DNA of 64,000 bases, from the NCBI RefSeq assembly GCF_019711495.1, contig NZ_JAIGNM010000003.1, positions 124,001 through 188,000 of the forward strand, in the 5' to 3' direction. Below the pieces are notes generated by a model. It searched no databases and was not told the origin of the DNA. It saw nothing but the letters and a program-made list of their open reading frames with translations. Numbering within the stretch: the stretch's first letter is position 1; every line of letters starts with the position of its first letter. The position numbers and the translations under genes are program-made. Below, in pieces: positions 36,234-44,281 of the stretch. This DNA is from Qipengyuania xiamenensis (GTDB lineage Bacteria > Pseudomonadota > Alphaproteobacteria > Sphingomonadales > Sphingomonadaceae).

Positions 36234-36463
36234 TGCCAGCCGAAGAAAGAACCCGGATCATGGTCAAACTCGACGACCTGCTGCACGAACGCCGCATGAC
36301 CCTCACGGAGCTGGCAGACCGTGTCGGCCTCACCCTCGCCAATCTCTCGATCCTCAAGACCGGCAAGGCCAAGGCGATCCGCTTCTCCACGCTCGAGGCG
36401 ATCTGCCGCGAGCTGGACTGCCAGCCGGGCGACCTGCTCGCCTATCAGATCCACCGCGACTGA
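36233..36463 (+). CDS. YozG-type Cro/CI helix-turn-helix regulator
   Basis: A 76-residue transcription regulator. The HTH lies in MTLTELADRVGLTLANLSIL followed by KTGKAKAIRFSTLEAICREL, and CQPGDLLAYQ closes the domain. The motif TLANLSILKTGKAKAIRF is characteristic of the YozG/PF13443 group that partners DUF2975 proteins. Translation could start at 36233 (overlapping the DUF2975 stop) or at the ATG at 36260 (MVKLDDLLHERRM), where most relatives begin. It probably represses its own operon through the repeated words near 35487-35524. Confidence 0.9.
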   Translation: MPAEERTRIMVKLDDLLHERRMTLTELADRVGLTLANLSILKTGKAKAIRFSTLEAICRELDCQPGDLLAYQIHRD

Positions 36464-36547
36464 GGGAAAGTGGAACAGGCGCAGCCCGGCGGCGTTGGAA
36501 AACCGATCCGGGCGCGCCCTGCCCCGGCCGATACTGGGGACCTATCC

Positions 36548-36805
36548 ATGAAGAAAACCATCCTGATCGCCGCCCTGCCCGCAGCCCTCGCGCTTTCGGC
36601 CTGCGGCGATCCGATCGACGGCAGTGACACGGCGGACATTACGAACGATGCGACCACCGTAGAGACCGGCGATGAAGACGCCGAAGCCTATAATCCCAGC
36701 GAGGACGGCATGCTGGAGTCCGAAGGCCTCGTCGACGACACACCGGTCACGACCGAGGAATCGCTCGAAGAATATGAAGAAGACACGGAAGAAACCGAAA
36801 TGTGA
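36548..36805 (+). CDS. Small acidic lipoprotein
   Basis: An 85-residue protein. The signal MKKTILIAALPAALALSACG carries the lipobox LSAC. The mature part is almost entirely acidic and polar (runs of Glu, Asp and Thr, ending EEYEEDTEETEM) with no recognisable domain, so it is probably natively unfolded in the periplasm. The start at 36548 is chosen because it begins the signal; the frame is open 26 codons further upstream without coding features. It stands alone between the HTH gene and the rplJ promoter. Function unknown. Confidence 0.8.
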   Translation: MKKTILIAALPAALALSACGDPIDGSDTADITNDATTVETGDEDAEAYNPSEDGMLESEGLVDDTPVTTEESLEEYEEDTEETEM

Positions 36806-37114
36806 TCGTGGCGTCCGCGCCCTGCGCGGGCTTGACAGAATCGCTGAAATCCTTAGAGGCCCGCCACCGAAGGCGGGTCTCTTTGTATTCGCCCTCATCC
36901 GTCCGAGACAGTTGGTGACCGGAATTTGCCGGTCTTAATTTCCAGCCTAGACGGGGAAAAGAGATTTTCAGGTGGGCTTCAACCCCGCCGTTTCGCGTCA
37001 TCAGGCGCACTCCTTCCCCATCAACGGACCCGCCCGTGTCGAGCTATCGGCATGGACAAACGTAGCCGATCCCGGCGGAGCATTTCCGGCGGGGTCATAG
37101 TGAAGGAGTATGGC
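36806..37114 (+). other. Intergenic region and rplJ leader (309 bases)
   Basis: No gene is seen. After the promoter the leader holds several hairpins, including GACCGG/CCGGTC (36917-36922 and 36929-36934), and ends with the AAGGAG ribosome-binding site before rplJ. In many bacteria this leader binds the L10-(L12)4 complex for autogenous control; I cannot show the kink-turn by eye, so that role is by analogy. Confidence 0.5.
36832..36860 (+). promoter_or_regulatory. Promoter of the rplJL operon
   Basis: CTTGACAG (TTGACA at 36832-36837) is followed after about 16 bases by TTAGAGGC (36853-36860). This combination is typical of strong sphingomonad ribosomal-protein promoters. It predicts a leader of roughly 250 bases ahead of rplJ. 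Confidence 0.6.
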
Positions 37115-37630
37115 ATGGATCGTTCGCAGAAAGCCGACGCGGTCGCCCAGCTCAGCGAAGTCTTCAACCAGGCTGGCGTGGTCGTCGTGACCCGCAACCT
37201 GGGCCTTACGGTCGCCCAGTCGACCGAATTGCGTACGAAGATGCGTGAAGCCGGTGCGTCCTACCAGGTTGCGAAGAACCGTCTCGCCAAGCTCGCTCTC
37301 GACGGTACCGACTATACCGGTATCGCCGACCACCTGACCGGCCCGACCGCCCTCGCCTACAGCGAAGACCCGGTTGCAGCTGCCAAGGTGGCAGTGGAAT
37401 TCGCAAAGACGAACGATAAGCTCGAAATCGTCGGTGGTTCCATGGGAGCGGTTGCGCTCGACGAAGCTGGGGTCAAGGCACTCGCCTCGATGCCGAGCCT
37501 CGACGAACTGCGTGGCACGATCGTGGGCCTCCTCAACGCGCCGGCAACCAAGGTTGTCCGCACGGTCAAGGAGCCCGTTTCGATGCTCGCACGTGTCTTC
37601 GGTGCCTATGGCGCCAAGGAAGCAGCGTAA
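37115..37630 (+). CDS. rplJ: Ribosomal protein L10 (uL10)
   Basis: The stalk base protein of the large ribosomal subunit, which anchors L7/L12 dimers. It has 171 residues, starting [44 protein letters not shown] is the rRNA-binding region, and the C-terminal helix ([22 protein letters not shown]) binds L12. The start at 37115 follows AAGGAG; a frame open 63 codons further upstream is the untranslated leader. It is followed by rplL after 78 bases. It is divergent from rpoB and 3.8 kb away from it. Confidence 0.97.
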   Translation: MDRSQKADAVAQLSEVFNQAGVVVVTRNLGLTVAQSTELRTKMREAGASYQVAKNRLAKLALDGTDYTGIADHLTGPTALAYSEDPVAAAKVAVEFAKTNDKLEIVGGSMGAVALDEAGVKALASMPSLDELRGTIVGLLNAPATKVVRTVKEPVSMLARVFGAYGAKEAA

Positions 37631-37708
37631 GAGACCTCTCGCAAACGCGACTTATTCATCGGGGCAAACCAATCATCCGCCCCGGCCTATTTATTGGAGT
37701 GAAACATC

Positions 37709-38086
37709 ATGGCTGATATCGCCAAGCTTGTTGAAGAACTGTCGAAGCTGACCGTCATGGAAGCCGCTGAGCTTGCCAAGGCACTTGAAGAAGAGTGGGG
37801 CGTGAGCGCCGCTGCTGCTGTTGCTGTTGCTGGCCCGGCCGGCGGTGGCGACGCAGGTGCCGCTGCTGAAGAAAAGGACGAATTCGACGTCGTCCTCACC
37901 GGCGACGGTGGCAAGAAGATCCAGGTCATCAAGGAAGTCCGTGCCATCACCGGTCTCGGCCTTACCGAAGCCAAGGCTCTTGTCGAAGGCGCACCGAAGG
38001 CGCTCAAGGAAGGCGTCAACAAGGCTGAAGCCGAAGAAATCAAGGGCAAGATCGAAGCAGCCGGCGGTACCGTCGAGCTCAAGTAA
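37709..38086 (+). CDS. rplL: Ribosomal protein L7/L12 (bL12)
   Basis: A stalk protein that recruits translation GTPases; two to three dimers sit on L10. It has 125 residues. The N-terminal dimerisation domain is [20 protein letters not shown]. An Ala/Gly-rich hinge ([20 protein letters not shown]) leads to the C-terminal factor-binding domain with [20 protein letters not shown] and [12 protein letters not shown]. The start at 37709 follows TTGGAGTG. The last gene of the operon, with a strong terminator 46 bases after its stop. Confidence 0.98.
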   Translation: MADIAKLVEELSKLTVMEAAELAKALEEEWGVSAAAAVAVAGPAGGGDAGAAAEEKDEFDVVLTGDGGKKIQVIKEVRAITGLGLTEAKALVEGAPKALKEGVNKAEAEEIKGKIEAAGGTVELK

Positions 38087-38131
38087 GCCTTTCGCTTACG
38101 CTTCGGTCTCTCACCCGAGAGATCACGCAGA

Positions 38132-38160
38132 GGGCGGTGCCGCGAGGCGCCGCCCTTTTT
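38132..38160 (+). terminator. Rho-independent terminator after rplL
   Basis: GGGCGGTGCC, loop GCGA, GGCGCCGCCC (one T-G wobble) followed by TTTTT. It ends the rplJL transcript. Confidence 0.92.
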
Positions 38161-38295
38161 GCATGCAAAACCGGGTCATCGCGGCAACAAATCGGGATTA
38201 TTCCGGAATTATTCGCCTCACCTCTTGTGCGAGGCAGCCTGCCGCAATAACGGCACCGCGCACCCGTAAGAGGTGCTCCCGAAAAGAGGAAAAAG

Positions 38296-38667
38296 ATGGT
38301 CGCTCCGCTCGCAGTTTTCTGCGCCTATATTTGCGCGTGCTTTGTTCTGGCCGCGCTCCACTCCCGCCTGCTCCCGGACTCCTTCACCGCCTACTGCCTC
38401 GACGGCCGCCCGTGGATGGCGATCGCGTGGCCGTTCCTGTTTGTCTACGACGCCTGCGACTTTGCAGGTTGGCTAATCCTGCGCGCGAATGACGGCATGA
38501 AATCGATCATCGACCGACTCTCGCGGAAACGCAGGAAGCGCGTCACGCAGTCCTATTTCAGCTATGGCTCGGCACTTCCCGACCAGCGCCGGAAAGCACG
38601 CCGGGCACGTCAGCGTCCGCGCGGCCGCTACTCTCGTCGCACGAGGTCGCAGCGGCGCAGCGCCTGA
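38296..38667 (+). CDS. Small membrane protein with strongly basic tail
   Basis: A 123-residue protein. A first span (residues 3-25) contains two cysteines, and a second hydrophobic stretch (about 40-62) is followed by a C-terminal half packed with Arg and Lys (SRKRRKRVTQ, then runs of R/Q/R to the end). A GAGGAAAAAG ribosome-binding site precedes the start. No family recognised. The basic tail would face the cytoplasm and could bind nucleic acid or lipid. It stands alone between the rplL terminator and the LapG-type gene. Confidence 0.6.
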   Translation: MVAPLAVFCAYICACFVLAALHSRLLPDSFTAYCLDGRPWMAIAWPFLFVYDACDFAGWLILRANDGMKSIIDRLSRKRRKRVTQSYFSYGSALPDQRRKARRARQRPRGRYSRRTRSQRRSA

Positions 38668-38760
38668 TCGTCAAGCACGATCAAATGATTTGAAGGGCAT
38701 CGCGAAGCAGCGAATTTCCGCCGAAGGAGATCTTCGGGCGGGCCAATCCTTGCGCCCGCG

Positions 38761-38768
38761 TTAACCAG
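38761..38768 (+). promoter_or_regulatory. CtrA-like half-site upstream of the LapG-type gene
   Basis: TTAACCAG lies about 70 bases before the LapG-type start. CtrA half-sites in alphaproteobacteria resemble TTAACCAT. The same eight bases occur upstream of the flp pilin gene at 58584. A single half-site is weak evidence. Confidence 0.3.
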
Positions 38769-38838
38769 AACGCGAAACCGAACATTGAGGCAAGGCCATT
38801 AGCCATGCCCCATGGCCGGAAGCTCTCACACCGCCCGC

Positions 38839-39792
38839 ATGGCAAAAACTGCGCTGCGCTTTGCGCTCGCCGGTGCCGCCACATTCGCACTCGCGCCTGC
38901 CGCGCAGGCCGCCATCCCCGGCGCCGCAATGGTACCGGCGGCGATTGCGATCGAAGCAACCAATTGCTCCTCGGCATTTGCTCCGAGCGCCCCGGTCTCG
39001 ATGTCCGACAGCGCGCCCAGCAAGGGAGCACAGATCCTCGGCGGAACCAGCGCGCTAGACGCGATCCGCGCGCAGCAGGAAGCGCCCTCGTCGCATCCGC
39101 TGCTGTCCGGCGCGCCTGCCAAATTCGAACCCGCAGCCGCTCCTGCGCCGCGCGAGACGCGGACTTGCGCGCTTGCCCCGCAGCCCTTCAAGCTCAATCC
39201 GAAGCTCGCTGCAAAGCCGGCAGGCTTCGTTGCACAGCGCCCGGGCTTTTCCATTTTCGCACCGCGTGCGGAGCCGCGTGACGGCATCATCCTCGGCAGC
39301 CGCATGGTGCCGATCGGACGCACCAGCTTCGATGCCCAGTGGAACCGCGTGAGCGGCGCTCGCACCGATCTTGCCCCCACGCTCGCAGCGATTTCCGGCC
39401 CCAAGGCGGATCGCGCGGATCTGATCGCTTCGGTCAATGCGTGGGTCAATCGCAGCATCGGCCATGCCGAGGACCGGGACCTGTTCGGCCGCAGCGACTA
39501 TTGGGCAGATGCAGCCACGACGCTGCGCCTCGGGCGCGGCGACTGTGAAGACTTCGCCTTGCTCAAGATGGAGCTGCTCGCAGCGGCCGGCATCAAGCGT
39601 GAAGACATGATGCTCACGCTCGCACGCGACCTGATCCGCCGCCGCGACCACGCCGTGCTAGTGGTGAAGACCGAGGACGGCTTCGTCATGCTCGACAATG
39701 TCGGCAGCGCCCCGCTCGACGGATCGCAGAGCCACGGCTACCGCCCGGTCATGAGCCTGGGCGCGAAGCAGAATTTCCTGCACGGATATTGA
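38839..39792 (+). CDS. lapG: LapG-type periplasmic transglutaminase-like cysteine protease
   Basis: A 317-residue exported protein. The signal peptide is MAKTALRFALAGAATFALAP..AQA. After a proline/alanine-rich linker, the C-terminal half is the bacterial transglutaminase-like cysteine proteinase domain. The catalytic cysteine is in LGRGDCEDFALLK (near residue 236), the histidine in RRRDHAVLVV (near 273) and the aspartate in VMLDNVG (near 287). LapG proteases cut the N-terminal module of giant LapA-type adhesins and release them from the cell surface. The partner adhesin operon faces it 40 bases away. Translation could also start nine codons upstream at 38812. No LapD-like controller is visible in the window. 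Confidence 0.9.
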   Translation: MAKTALRFALAGAATFALAPAAQAAIPGAAMVPAAIAIEATNCSSAFAPSAPVSMSDSAPSKGAQILGGTSALDAIRAQQEAPSSHPLLSGAPAKFEPAAAPAPRETRTCALAPQPFKLNPKLAAKPAGFVAQRPGFSIFAPRAEPRDGIILGSRMVPIGRTSFDAQWNRVSGARTDLAPTLAAISGPKADRADLIASVNAWVNRSIGHAEDRDLFGRSDYWADAATTLRLGRGDCEDFALLKMELLAAAGIKREDMMLTLARDLIRRRDHAVLVVKTEDGFVMLDNVGSAPLDGSQSHGYRPVMSLGAKQNFLHGY

Positions 39793-39831
39793 GAGGCGGG
39801 TGCTGCGGCACCGCGCCCCTCGCCCCCAACC

Positions 39832-41097
39832 TTATCGCTCGGTCATCGCCCTGTCGAAGGCGCGGTTCACCGGCTTGAAGAGGTAGGACAGCACGCTGCG
39901 GCGCGCGGTCAGGATTTCAACGTCGCAGACCATGCCCGGCACGATCGGCAGGCGGACACCGCCCTTCTCGATGAAGGCGCGGTCGGTCTCGATCACGACG
40001 GCGTAATAGGCCTCGCGCTCGACCTCGTCGAAGATGCTGTCGGCGCTGACCTGCACGACGCTGCCGCGCATGCCGCCATAGATCGAGAAGTCGTAGGCGG
40101 TGACCTTGACGTTGGCCTTGTCACCGACCTTCACGAAAGCGCGGTCGCTGGGTGAAATGCGCGCTTCGATCAGCAGCTTGTCGCCCACGGGCACAATCTG
40201 CATGATCTGCTCGCCTGCATTGACGAAGCCACCCTGCGTGGTGACCTGGAGATCGTTGACGACGCCGTCCGACGGCGCGCGCAATTCGTTGCGGTCTCGC
40301 CTTGCAGAAGCACCGCGAATGCTTTCCTCGTTCACCGCGATACGCGTGGTGATCTCGCTACGCTCTGCCAGCGCCTGCTGGCGGAAATCGGCACGCGCCT
40401 GACTAAGGTCGGCCTGTGCCTGCCGGATCGCTGCCGAAGCGCGGCCTGCGGCCTGGCGCGCAGCCGAGAGGCGGCCCTGCAGGTCGACGACTTCGCGCTG
40501 GGCCGACAGCAGGTCGGTCTGCGGGACGATGTTCTTTTCTGCCAGCGGGCGCAGCATGTCGACCTGCTCGCGCGCGAGGCGCAGGCTGCTTTCGAGGCTC
40601 GACGCGGTGGCCTGCGCTTCCGACAAGTCGCGGCGGCGCTGCTCTACCGCCGAAGCGAGCGAGGACTCGCGAGCGCGAGCCGTATCGGCACGGGCCTGCG
40701 CAAGTCGGCGCTCCTCGGCACAGGCGGTCCCGGCTTCGCATCCGGCCGACGAACCGCCGGCTTCCGCATCGAGGCGCTGGGCTCGGGCCTGCAGACGCTC
40801 GTTCTCGGTCTGGAGTTCGCCCAGGGCGGACGCGCTCTGGGAATCGTCGAGGCGGACCAGCAAGTCGCCCTTCTTCACGCTCTGGCCGTTGCGCACGAGG
40901 ATCTCGGACACGACCGAGGGTTCGGCGGGCTGGACCAACTGCGCCTTGCTCGAGGGAATGACCTTGCCGGTGCCGCGCGTGATCTGGTCGACCTCCGCGA
41001 CGGCGGCCCATGAGAACAGCAGCGCGATCCCCACCGCCGCGACGATGATGAGGCGGCGCGAGGCAGTCATCGCATTCCAGCGCTGGGTAACGCTCAT
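39832..41097 (-). CDS. Type I secretion periplasmic adaptor (HlyD/LapC-like)
   Basis: A 421-residue membrane-fusion protein that bridges the inner-membrane ABC exporter and the TolC channel. An N-terminal membrane anchor (residues 14-36) is followed by lipoyl-like half motifs near 60-85 (VVSEILVRNGQSVKKGDLLVRL). A long coiled-coil hairpin spans about 95-270 and a second lipoyl half (NELRAPSDGVVNDLQVTTQG) is near 283. The beta-barrel and the C-terminal PGMVCDVEILTARRSVLSYL motif are typical of HlyD-family adaptors. The start overlaps the stop of the wall-hydrolase gene as ATGA. It is the last gene of the six-gene adhesin export operon. Confidence 0.95.
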   Translation of the reverse strand: MSVTQRWNAMTASRRLIIVAAVGIALLFSWAAVAEVDQITRGTGKVIPSSKAQLVQPAEPSVVSEILVRNGQSVKKGDLLVRLDDSQSASALGELQTENERLQARAQRLDAEAGGSSAGCEAGTACAEERRLAQARADTARARESSLASAVEQRRRDLSEAQATASSLESSLRLAREQVDMLRPLAEKNIVPQTDLLSAQREVVDLQGRLSAARQAAGRASAAIRQAQADLSQARADFRQQALAERSEITTRIAVNEESIRGASARRDRNELRAPSDGVVNDLQVTTQGGFVNAGEQIMQIVPVGDKLLIEARISPSDRAFVKVGDKANVKVTAYDFSIYGGMRGSVVQVSADSIFDEVEREAYYAVVIETDRAFIEKGGVRLPIVPGMVCDVEILTARRSVLSYLFKPVNRAFDRAMTER

Positions 41098-42113
41098 TGC
41101 TCTTGCTCCGAAACTGTTGCGGGCGCGGTGATGGTTTCGCCCTGCCCGCCGGCCGTCGAGCGATAGCTCGCGCTCAGTTGTACGGGATCGGGAATGCTCA
41201 GGCGCCAGGTCTTCGTGGTGTCGATCCGCCCGCCGACGTCGGCTGCGGCATGGCGGTCCTTAATGTCGGGAGTGACGGTAAGACCGGGCGTGTATTCGGG
41301 TGCGGCGCTGGCAGCGAGTTCGACCGCGTCATCGCCTGTGCGGAAACGCGCGAAGTCGATAGCTGGCTTGTATTCGCGGCCGCCCCAGCTGCCGTAGAAA
41401 CTGGCCGACCGGCCGGGCGAACCGGGGAAGCGGTAGAAGATGTGGCGGCCGACCTGCGCGATCTTGCCGAGGCGGAACGCCCAGTAGGGCACTACGTAAT
41501 CGGCGTGGTAATGCGTCGCGGTGCCCACTTCGGCGACCTCGTAACCCGACAGCGCATCGCGGGCGATGGCCTTGGCATTGCGCCACAGGTCTGCACGCGG
41601 CTTGCGCATCAGCGCGCCGTCGCAGGTGAAGCTGAACTGACAGACAGGCTGGTTCCAGCCCTGGTAGACGACGCCGCAGACAGTGTTGGGATAGGCGGGA
41701 TGGCGGACACGGTTGAGCACCACCTGCGCGACCGCGCGGCGGCCCTTCTCCGGTTCCAGCGCGGCTTCGTAGTAAACTGCCTGCGCTAGGCACTCGGTTG
41801 CCGTGCCATAGTGCGCCGACGACATCGGGATGCCTGCGAAACGTCCTGCGCGCTCGATGCCGCCCTTCATGGTCGGGATCGCAAGATTGCGCTCCAGCGC
41901 ACCCTGCGGATCGGTGTTCGCAAGCGTTTCGTCGGCCTCGCTTGACGTCGTCATGGCAGCGAGATCCTGCTGCAATTCGGGCTCGAGCACGGCCATCGCG
42001 GCAACGGTTTCCTGCGGGACGAGCAGCGAAGAAGTCCCGACAAGGAAGCTCGCGCCAGCCAGCAGCGCGAATGCGCCGTAGCGGCGGGCCTTGTGGGTCG
42101 CGGCCGAGGTCAC
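41094..42113 (-). CDS. SleB-type cell-wall hydrolase within the secretion operon
   Basis: A 339-residue exported enzyme. It starts with GTG at 42113, overlapping the exporter stop as GTGA, and the N-terminus has a signal or anchor (ALLAGASFLVGTSSLLV). The Hydrolase_2 (SleB/CwlJ-like) domain shows ECLAQAVYYEAALEPEKGRRA with the catalytic Glu, VAQVVLNRVRHPAYPNTVCG and CQFSFTCDG. The HYHADYVVPYWA segment completes the domain. The ~110-residue C-terminal tail is disordered. SleB-type enzymes cleave peptidoglycan; placed between exporter and adaptor genes and translationally coupled to both, it probably opens or remodels the wall for the secretion apparatus or its adhesin. Confidence 0.92.
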   Translation of the reverse strand: MTSAATHKARRYGAFALLAGASFLVGTSSLLVPQETVAAMAVLEPELQQDLAAMTTSSEADETLANTDPQGALERNLAIPTMKGGIERAGRFAGIPMSSAHYGTATECLAQAVYYEAALEPEKGRRAVAQVVLNRVRHPAYPNTVCGVVYQGWNQPVCQFSFTCDGALMRKPRADLWRNAKAIARDALSGYEVAEVGTATHYHADYVVPYWAFRLGKIAQVGRHIFYRFPGSPGRSASFYGSWGGREYKPAIDFARFRTGDDAVELAASAAPEYTPGLTVTPDIKDRHAAADVGGRIDTTKTWRLSIPDPVQLSASYRSTAGGQGETITAPATVSEQEQ

Positions 42114-44254
42114 GAGGCGTCTCCGCGGGCGGCACCGGCCTTGGCGAGGACTTCCTTCACCGGGCCGTCGGCAGCGATGCGGCCGCGATCGAGCACGATC
42201 AGGCGGTCGCAGATCGCGAACAGCGCCGGACGATGGGTCGAGATGACCAGTGTCTGGTCGGGCGTGACCGACTGCGAGAGGCGTTCGACGAAAAGCTTCT
42301 CGGTATCACTGTCCATGGCGCCGGTCGGCTCGTCGAGGAACAGGAGTTCGCGCGGCTCGACCATGGCGCGCGTCAGCGCAAGGAAGCTGCGCTGGCCGCC
42401 CGAAAGCTGGCGGCCGTCTTCGCCGACGGCACGGTCGAAACCGCCCGCGTCGCGTGACAGGTAGCTGTCGGCACCGGTGGCGCGCATGGCGGCGACGAGT
42501 TCCTCTTCGGAAATGCCCATCTTGCCCAGCGTCAGGTTCTCGCGAACCGAACCGGAAAAGAGCGCGGCATCCTGACCGACGAAGCCGAGCGCATCGCGCA
42601 GCTGGTGCGGTCGGTACTGGCGGCTGTCGATGCCGTTGACCGTCATCGAACCTTCGGTCGGCGCATAGAGACCGCACAGGAGGCGGCCGAAGGTCGACTT
42701 GCCCGACGCCACGCGTCCGACGAGAGCGATCCGCTCACCCGGCTCGATGGTCAGATTCAGGCCTGCCAGCGCCACCGGCGATTCCTCGCTGTAGCGGAAC
42801 TCGGCATCCTGGAAGACGATGCGCGGCTTCTTGATCGCGCTCGGTGCGACGCTCGCGCCCAGCTTGCGCTCGTCCCCGCCCTCGAACATGCGCTCGATAC
42901 TGCCGAGCGTTTCCTTGGCCTGTCGGCCGCGGGTCAGCAGGAAGGCGATCTGGCCGGCCGGGGCCAGCGAACGCGAGGCCAGCATGACGATCGCGATGAT
43001 CGCGCCCATGGTGATCTCGCCGGCGGCAAACAGGTAGTAGCCGCCGATGATCAGCGACACGGTCGAAAGCTGCTGGAAGACCTGCGCAAGGCCCACGGCG
43101 ACCGAGTTGATGTTGCGCAGGCGCAGCTGCGAATGGCCGCCGACCTCGGCGAGGCGGTGCCAGCGCGACAGCATGCCGCCCTCCCCGCCCATGGCCTTCA
43201 GCGTTTCCGCACCGGTGAGCGATTCCACCAGCAGCGTCTGCTGGAGGCCGTAATCAGCCTGCGCATCTTGCGAGGCTTCCACGACCTTCTTCTGCAGGAT
43301 GAAGCCGGCAATCGTCATGGCGAGGATGATCGTCAACGGGACGAGCGCAAGCCACCCGGCGATGATCGCGATGACGGCGACGAAGATGACCAGGAATAGC
43401 GCATCGACCACCAGCACGACCGAAGTCGAGGCGAAGAAATCGCGCACGGTCGCATATTCGGCGACGCGCGCGGCGAGCGAGCCGGTGTGGCCCTTGCGCT
43501 CTGCCAGCGGGACGGCGAGCAGGCGCGAGAAGATCTTCTGGCTCAGCTTGAGGTCGAGCCTCTGCGCGATCTCGTCGACGATCGAGGTCCGCGCACGGCG
43601 GAGCGCAAATTCCAGCGCGAAGGCGAGCAGCACGCCCGTACCCAGCACCCAGAGCGTTTCCTGCGCCTGGTTCGGGATCACGCGGTCGTAGACGTTCATC
43701 GTGAAGATCGGCAGCGCGACGGCGAGCAGGTTGATGATGAGCGAGGCCAGCAGCACCGGCATGAAGGCCTTGCGCTCGCGGCGCAGCTCGCCCCAGAACC
43801 AGTGCGTGCGCGCCTTGGTGTGCCACGGCGCCTCGTCGGCGCGCATGCGGTCGGGATCGCCGTAGATCGGGATCAGGCGGCCGGCATAGGCCCCGGCAAG
43901 ATCCTCGCGCTTTTCCCAGACCTCGTTGCCCGTCTCGGGACGCCAGACGAGCAATTCGTCTTCCTGGGCGTCGAGAAGGATGACGTAACGCCCTCCTTCC
44001 AGCGCAACGATGGCGGGAAGATGGGTCGCGCTTGCCGGCAGGCGGCTACGTTCGACGACGTCATAGTTCAGGCCCGCGAGATCGAGAGCTGCAGGAGCCT
44101 GGTGATAGGGCAGCAGCCCTTCGGCATTGCGGGGCAGTTGCGCGAGCAGGTCACGCGCAAAAGGGAGCCCGTAGCGACGAGCTCCCTCTCCAATGCATTC
44201 GACGAGCGGGTCCAGGACCCGCCCGTCGATCTGTTCGGCAATTGCTTGTTCCAT
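42110..44254 (-). CDS. Type I secretion ABC exporter (LapB-like)
   Basis: A 714-residue ATP-binding exporter. The N-terminal ~140 residues are a peptidase-like domain that lacks the catalytic cysteine block (a C39-like domain). Six membrane helices follow at about 165-440. In the ATPase domain the Walker A motif is GRVASGKST near 510, the signature LSGGQRSFLALTRAM near 609, Walker B LLFLDEPT near 634 and the H-loop STHRP near 665. The degenerate peptidase domain recognises the substrate instead of cutting it, as in LapB. It is followed directly by the overlapping wall hydrolase. Confidence 0.96.
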   Translation of the reverse strand: MEQAIAEQIDGRVLDPLVECIGEGARRYGLPFARDLLAQLPRNAEGLLPYHQAPAALDLAGLNYDVVERSRLPASATHLPAIVALEGGRYVILLDAQEDELLVWRPETGNEVWEKREDLAGAYAGRLIPIYGDPDRMRADEAPWHTKARTHWFWGELRRERKAFMPVLLASLIINLLAVALPIFTMNVYDRVIPNQAQETLWVLGTGVLLAFALEFALRRARTSIVDEIAQRLDLKLSQKIFSRLLAVPLAERKGHTGSLAARVAEYATVRDFFASTSVVLVVDALFLVIFVAVIAIIAGWLALVPLTIILAMTIAGFILQKKVVEASQDAQADYGLQQTLLVESLTGAETLKAMGGEGGMLSRWHRLAEVGGHSQLRLRNINSVAVGLAQVFQQLSTVSLIIGGYYLFAAGEITMGAIIAIVMLASRSLAPAGQIAFLLTRGRQAKETLGSIERMFEGGDERKLGASVAPSAIKKPRIVFQDAEFRYSEESPVALAGLNLTIEPGERIALVGRVASGKSTFGRLLCGLYAPTEGSMTVNGIDSRQYRPHQLRDALGFVGQDAALFSGSVRENLTLGKMGISEEELVAAMRATGADSYLSRDAGGFDRAVGEDGRQLSGGQRSFLALTRAMVEPRELLFLDEPTGAMDSDTEKLFVERLSQSVTPDQTLVISTHRPALFAICDRLIVLDRGRIAADGPVKEVLAKAGAARGDAS

Positions 44255-44281
44255 AGCCGTTACGGCCCTTGCTCCGCGCGA

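Noticed and set aside
36856..36881. Hairpin GAGGCCCGCC/GGCGGGTCTC as a terminator for the acidic lipoprotein gene
   Set aside because: Only TTTG follows, and its first arm overlaps the -10 element of the likely rplJL promoter, so a terminator role is doubtful.
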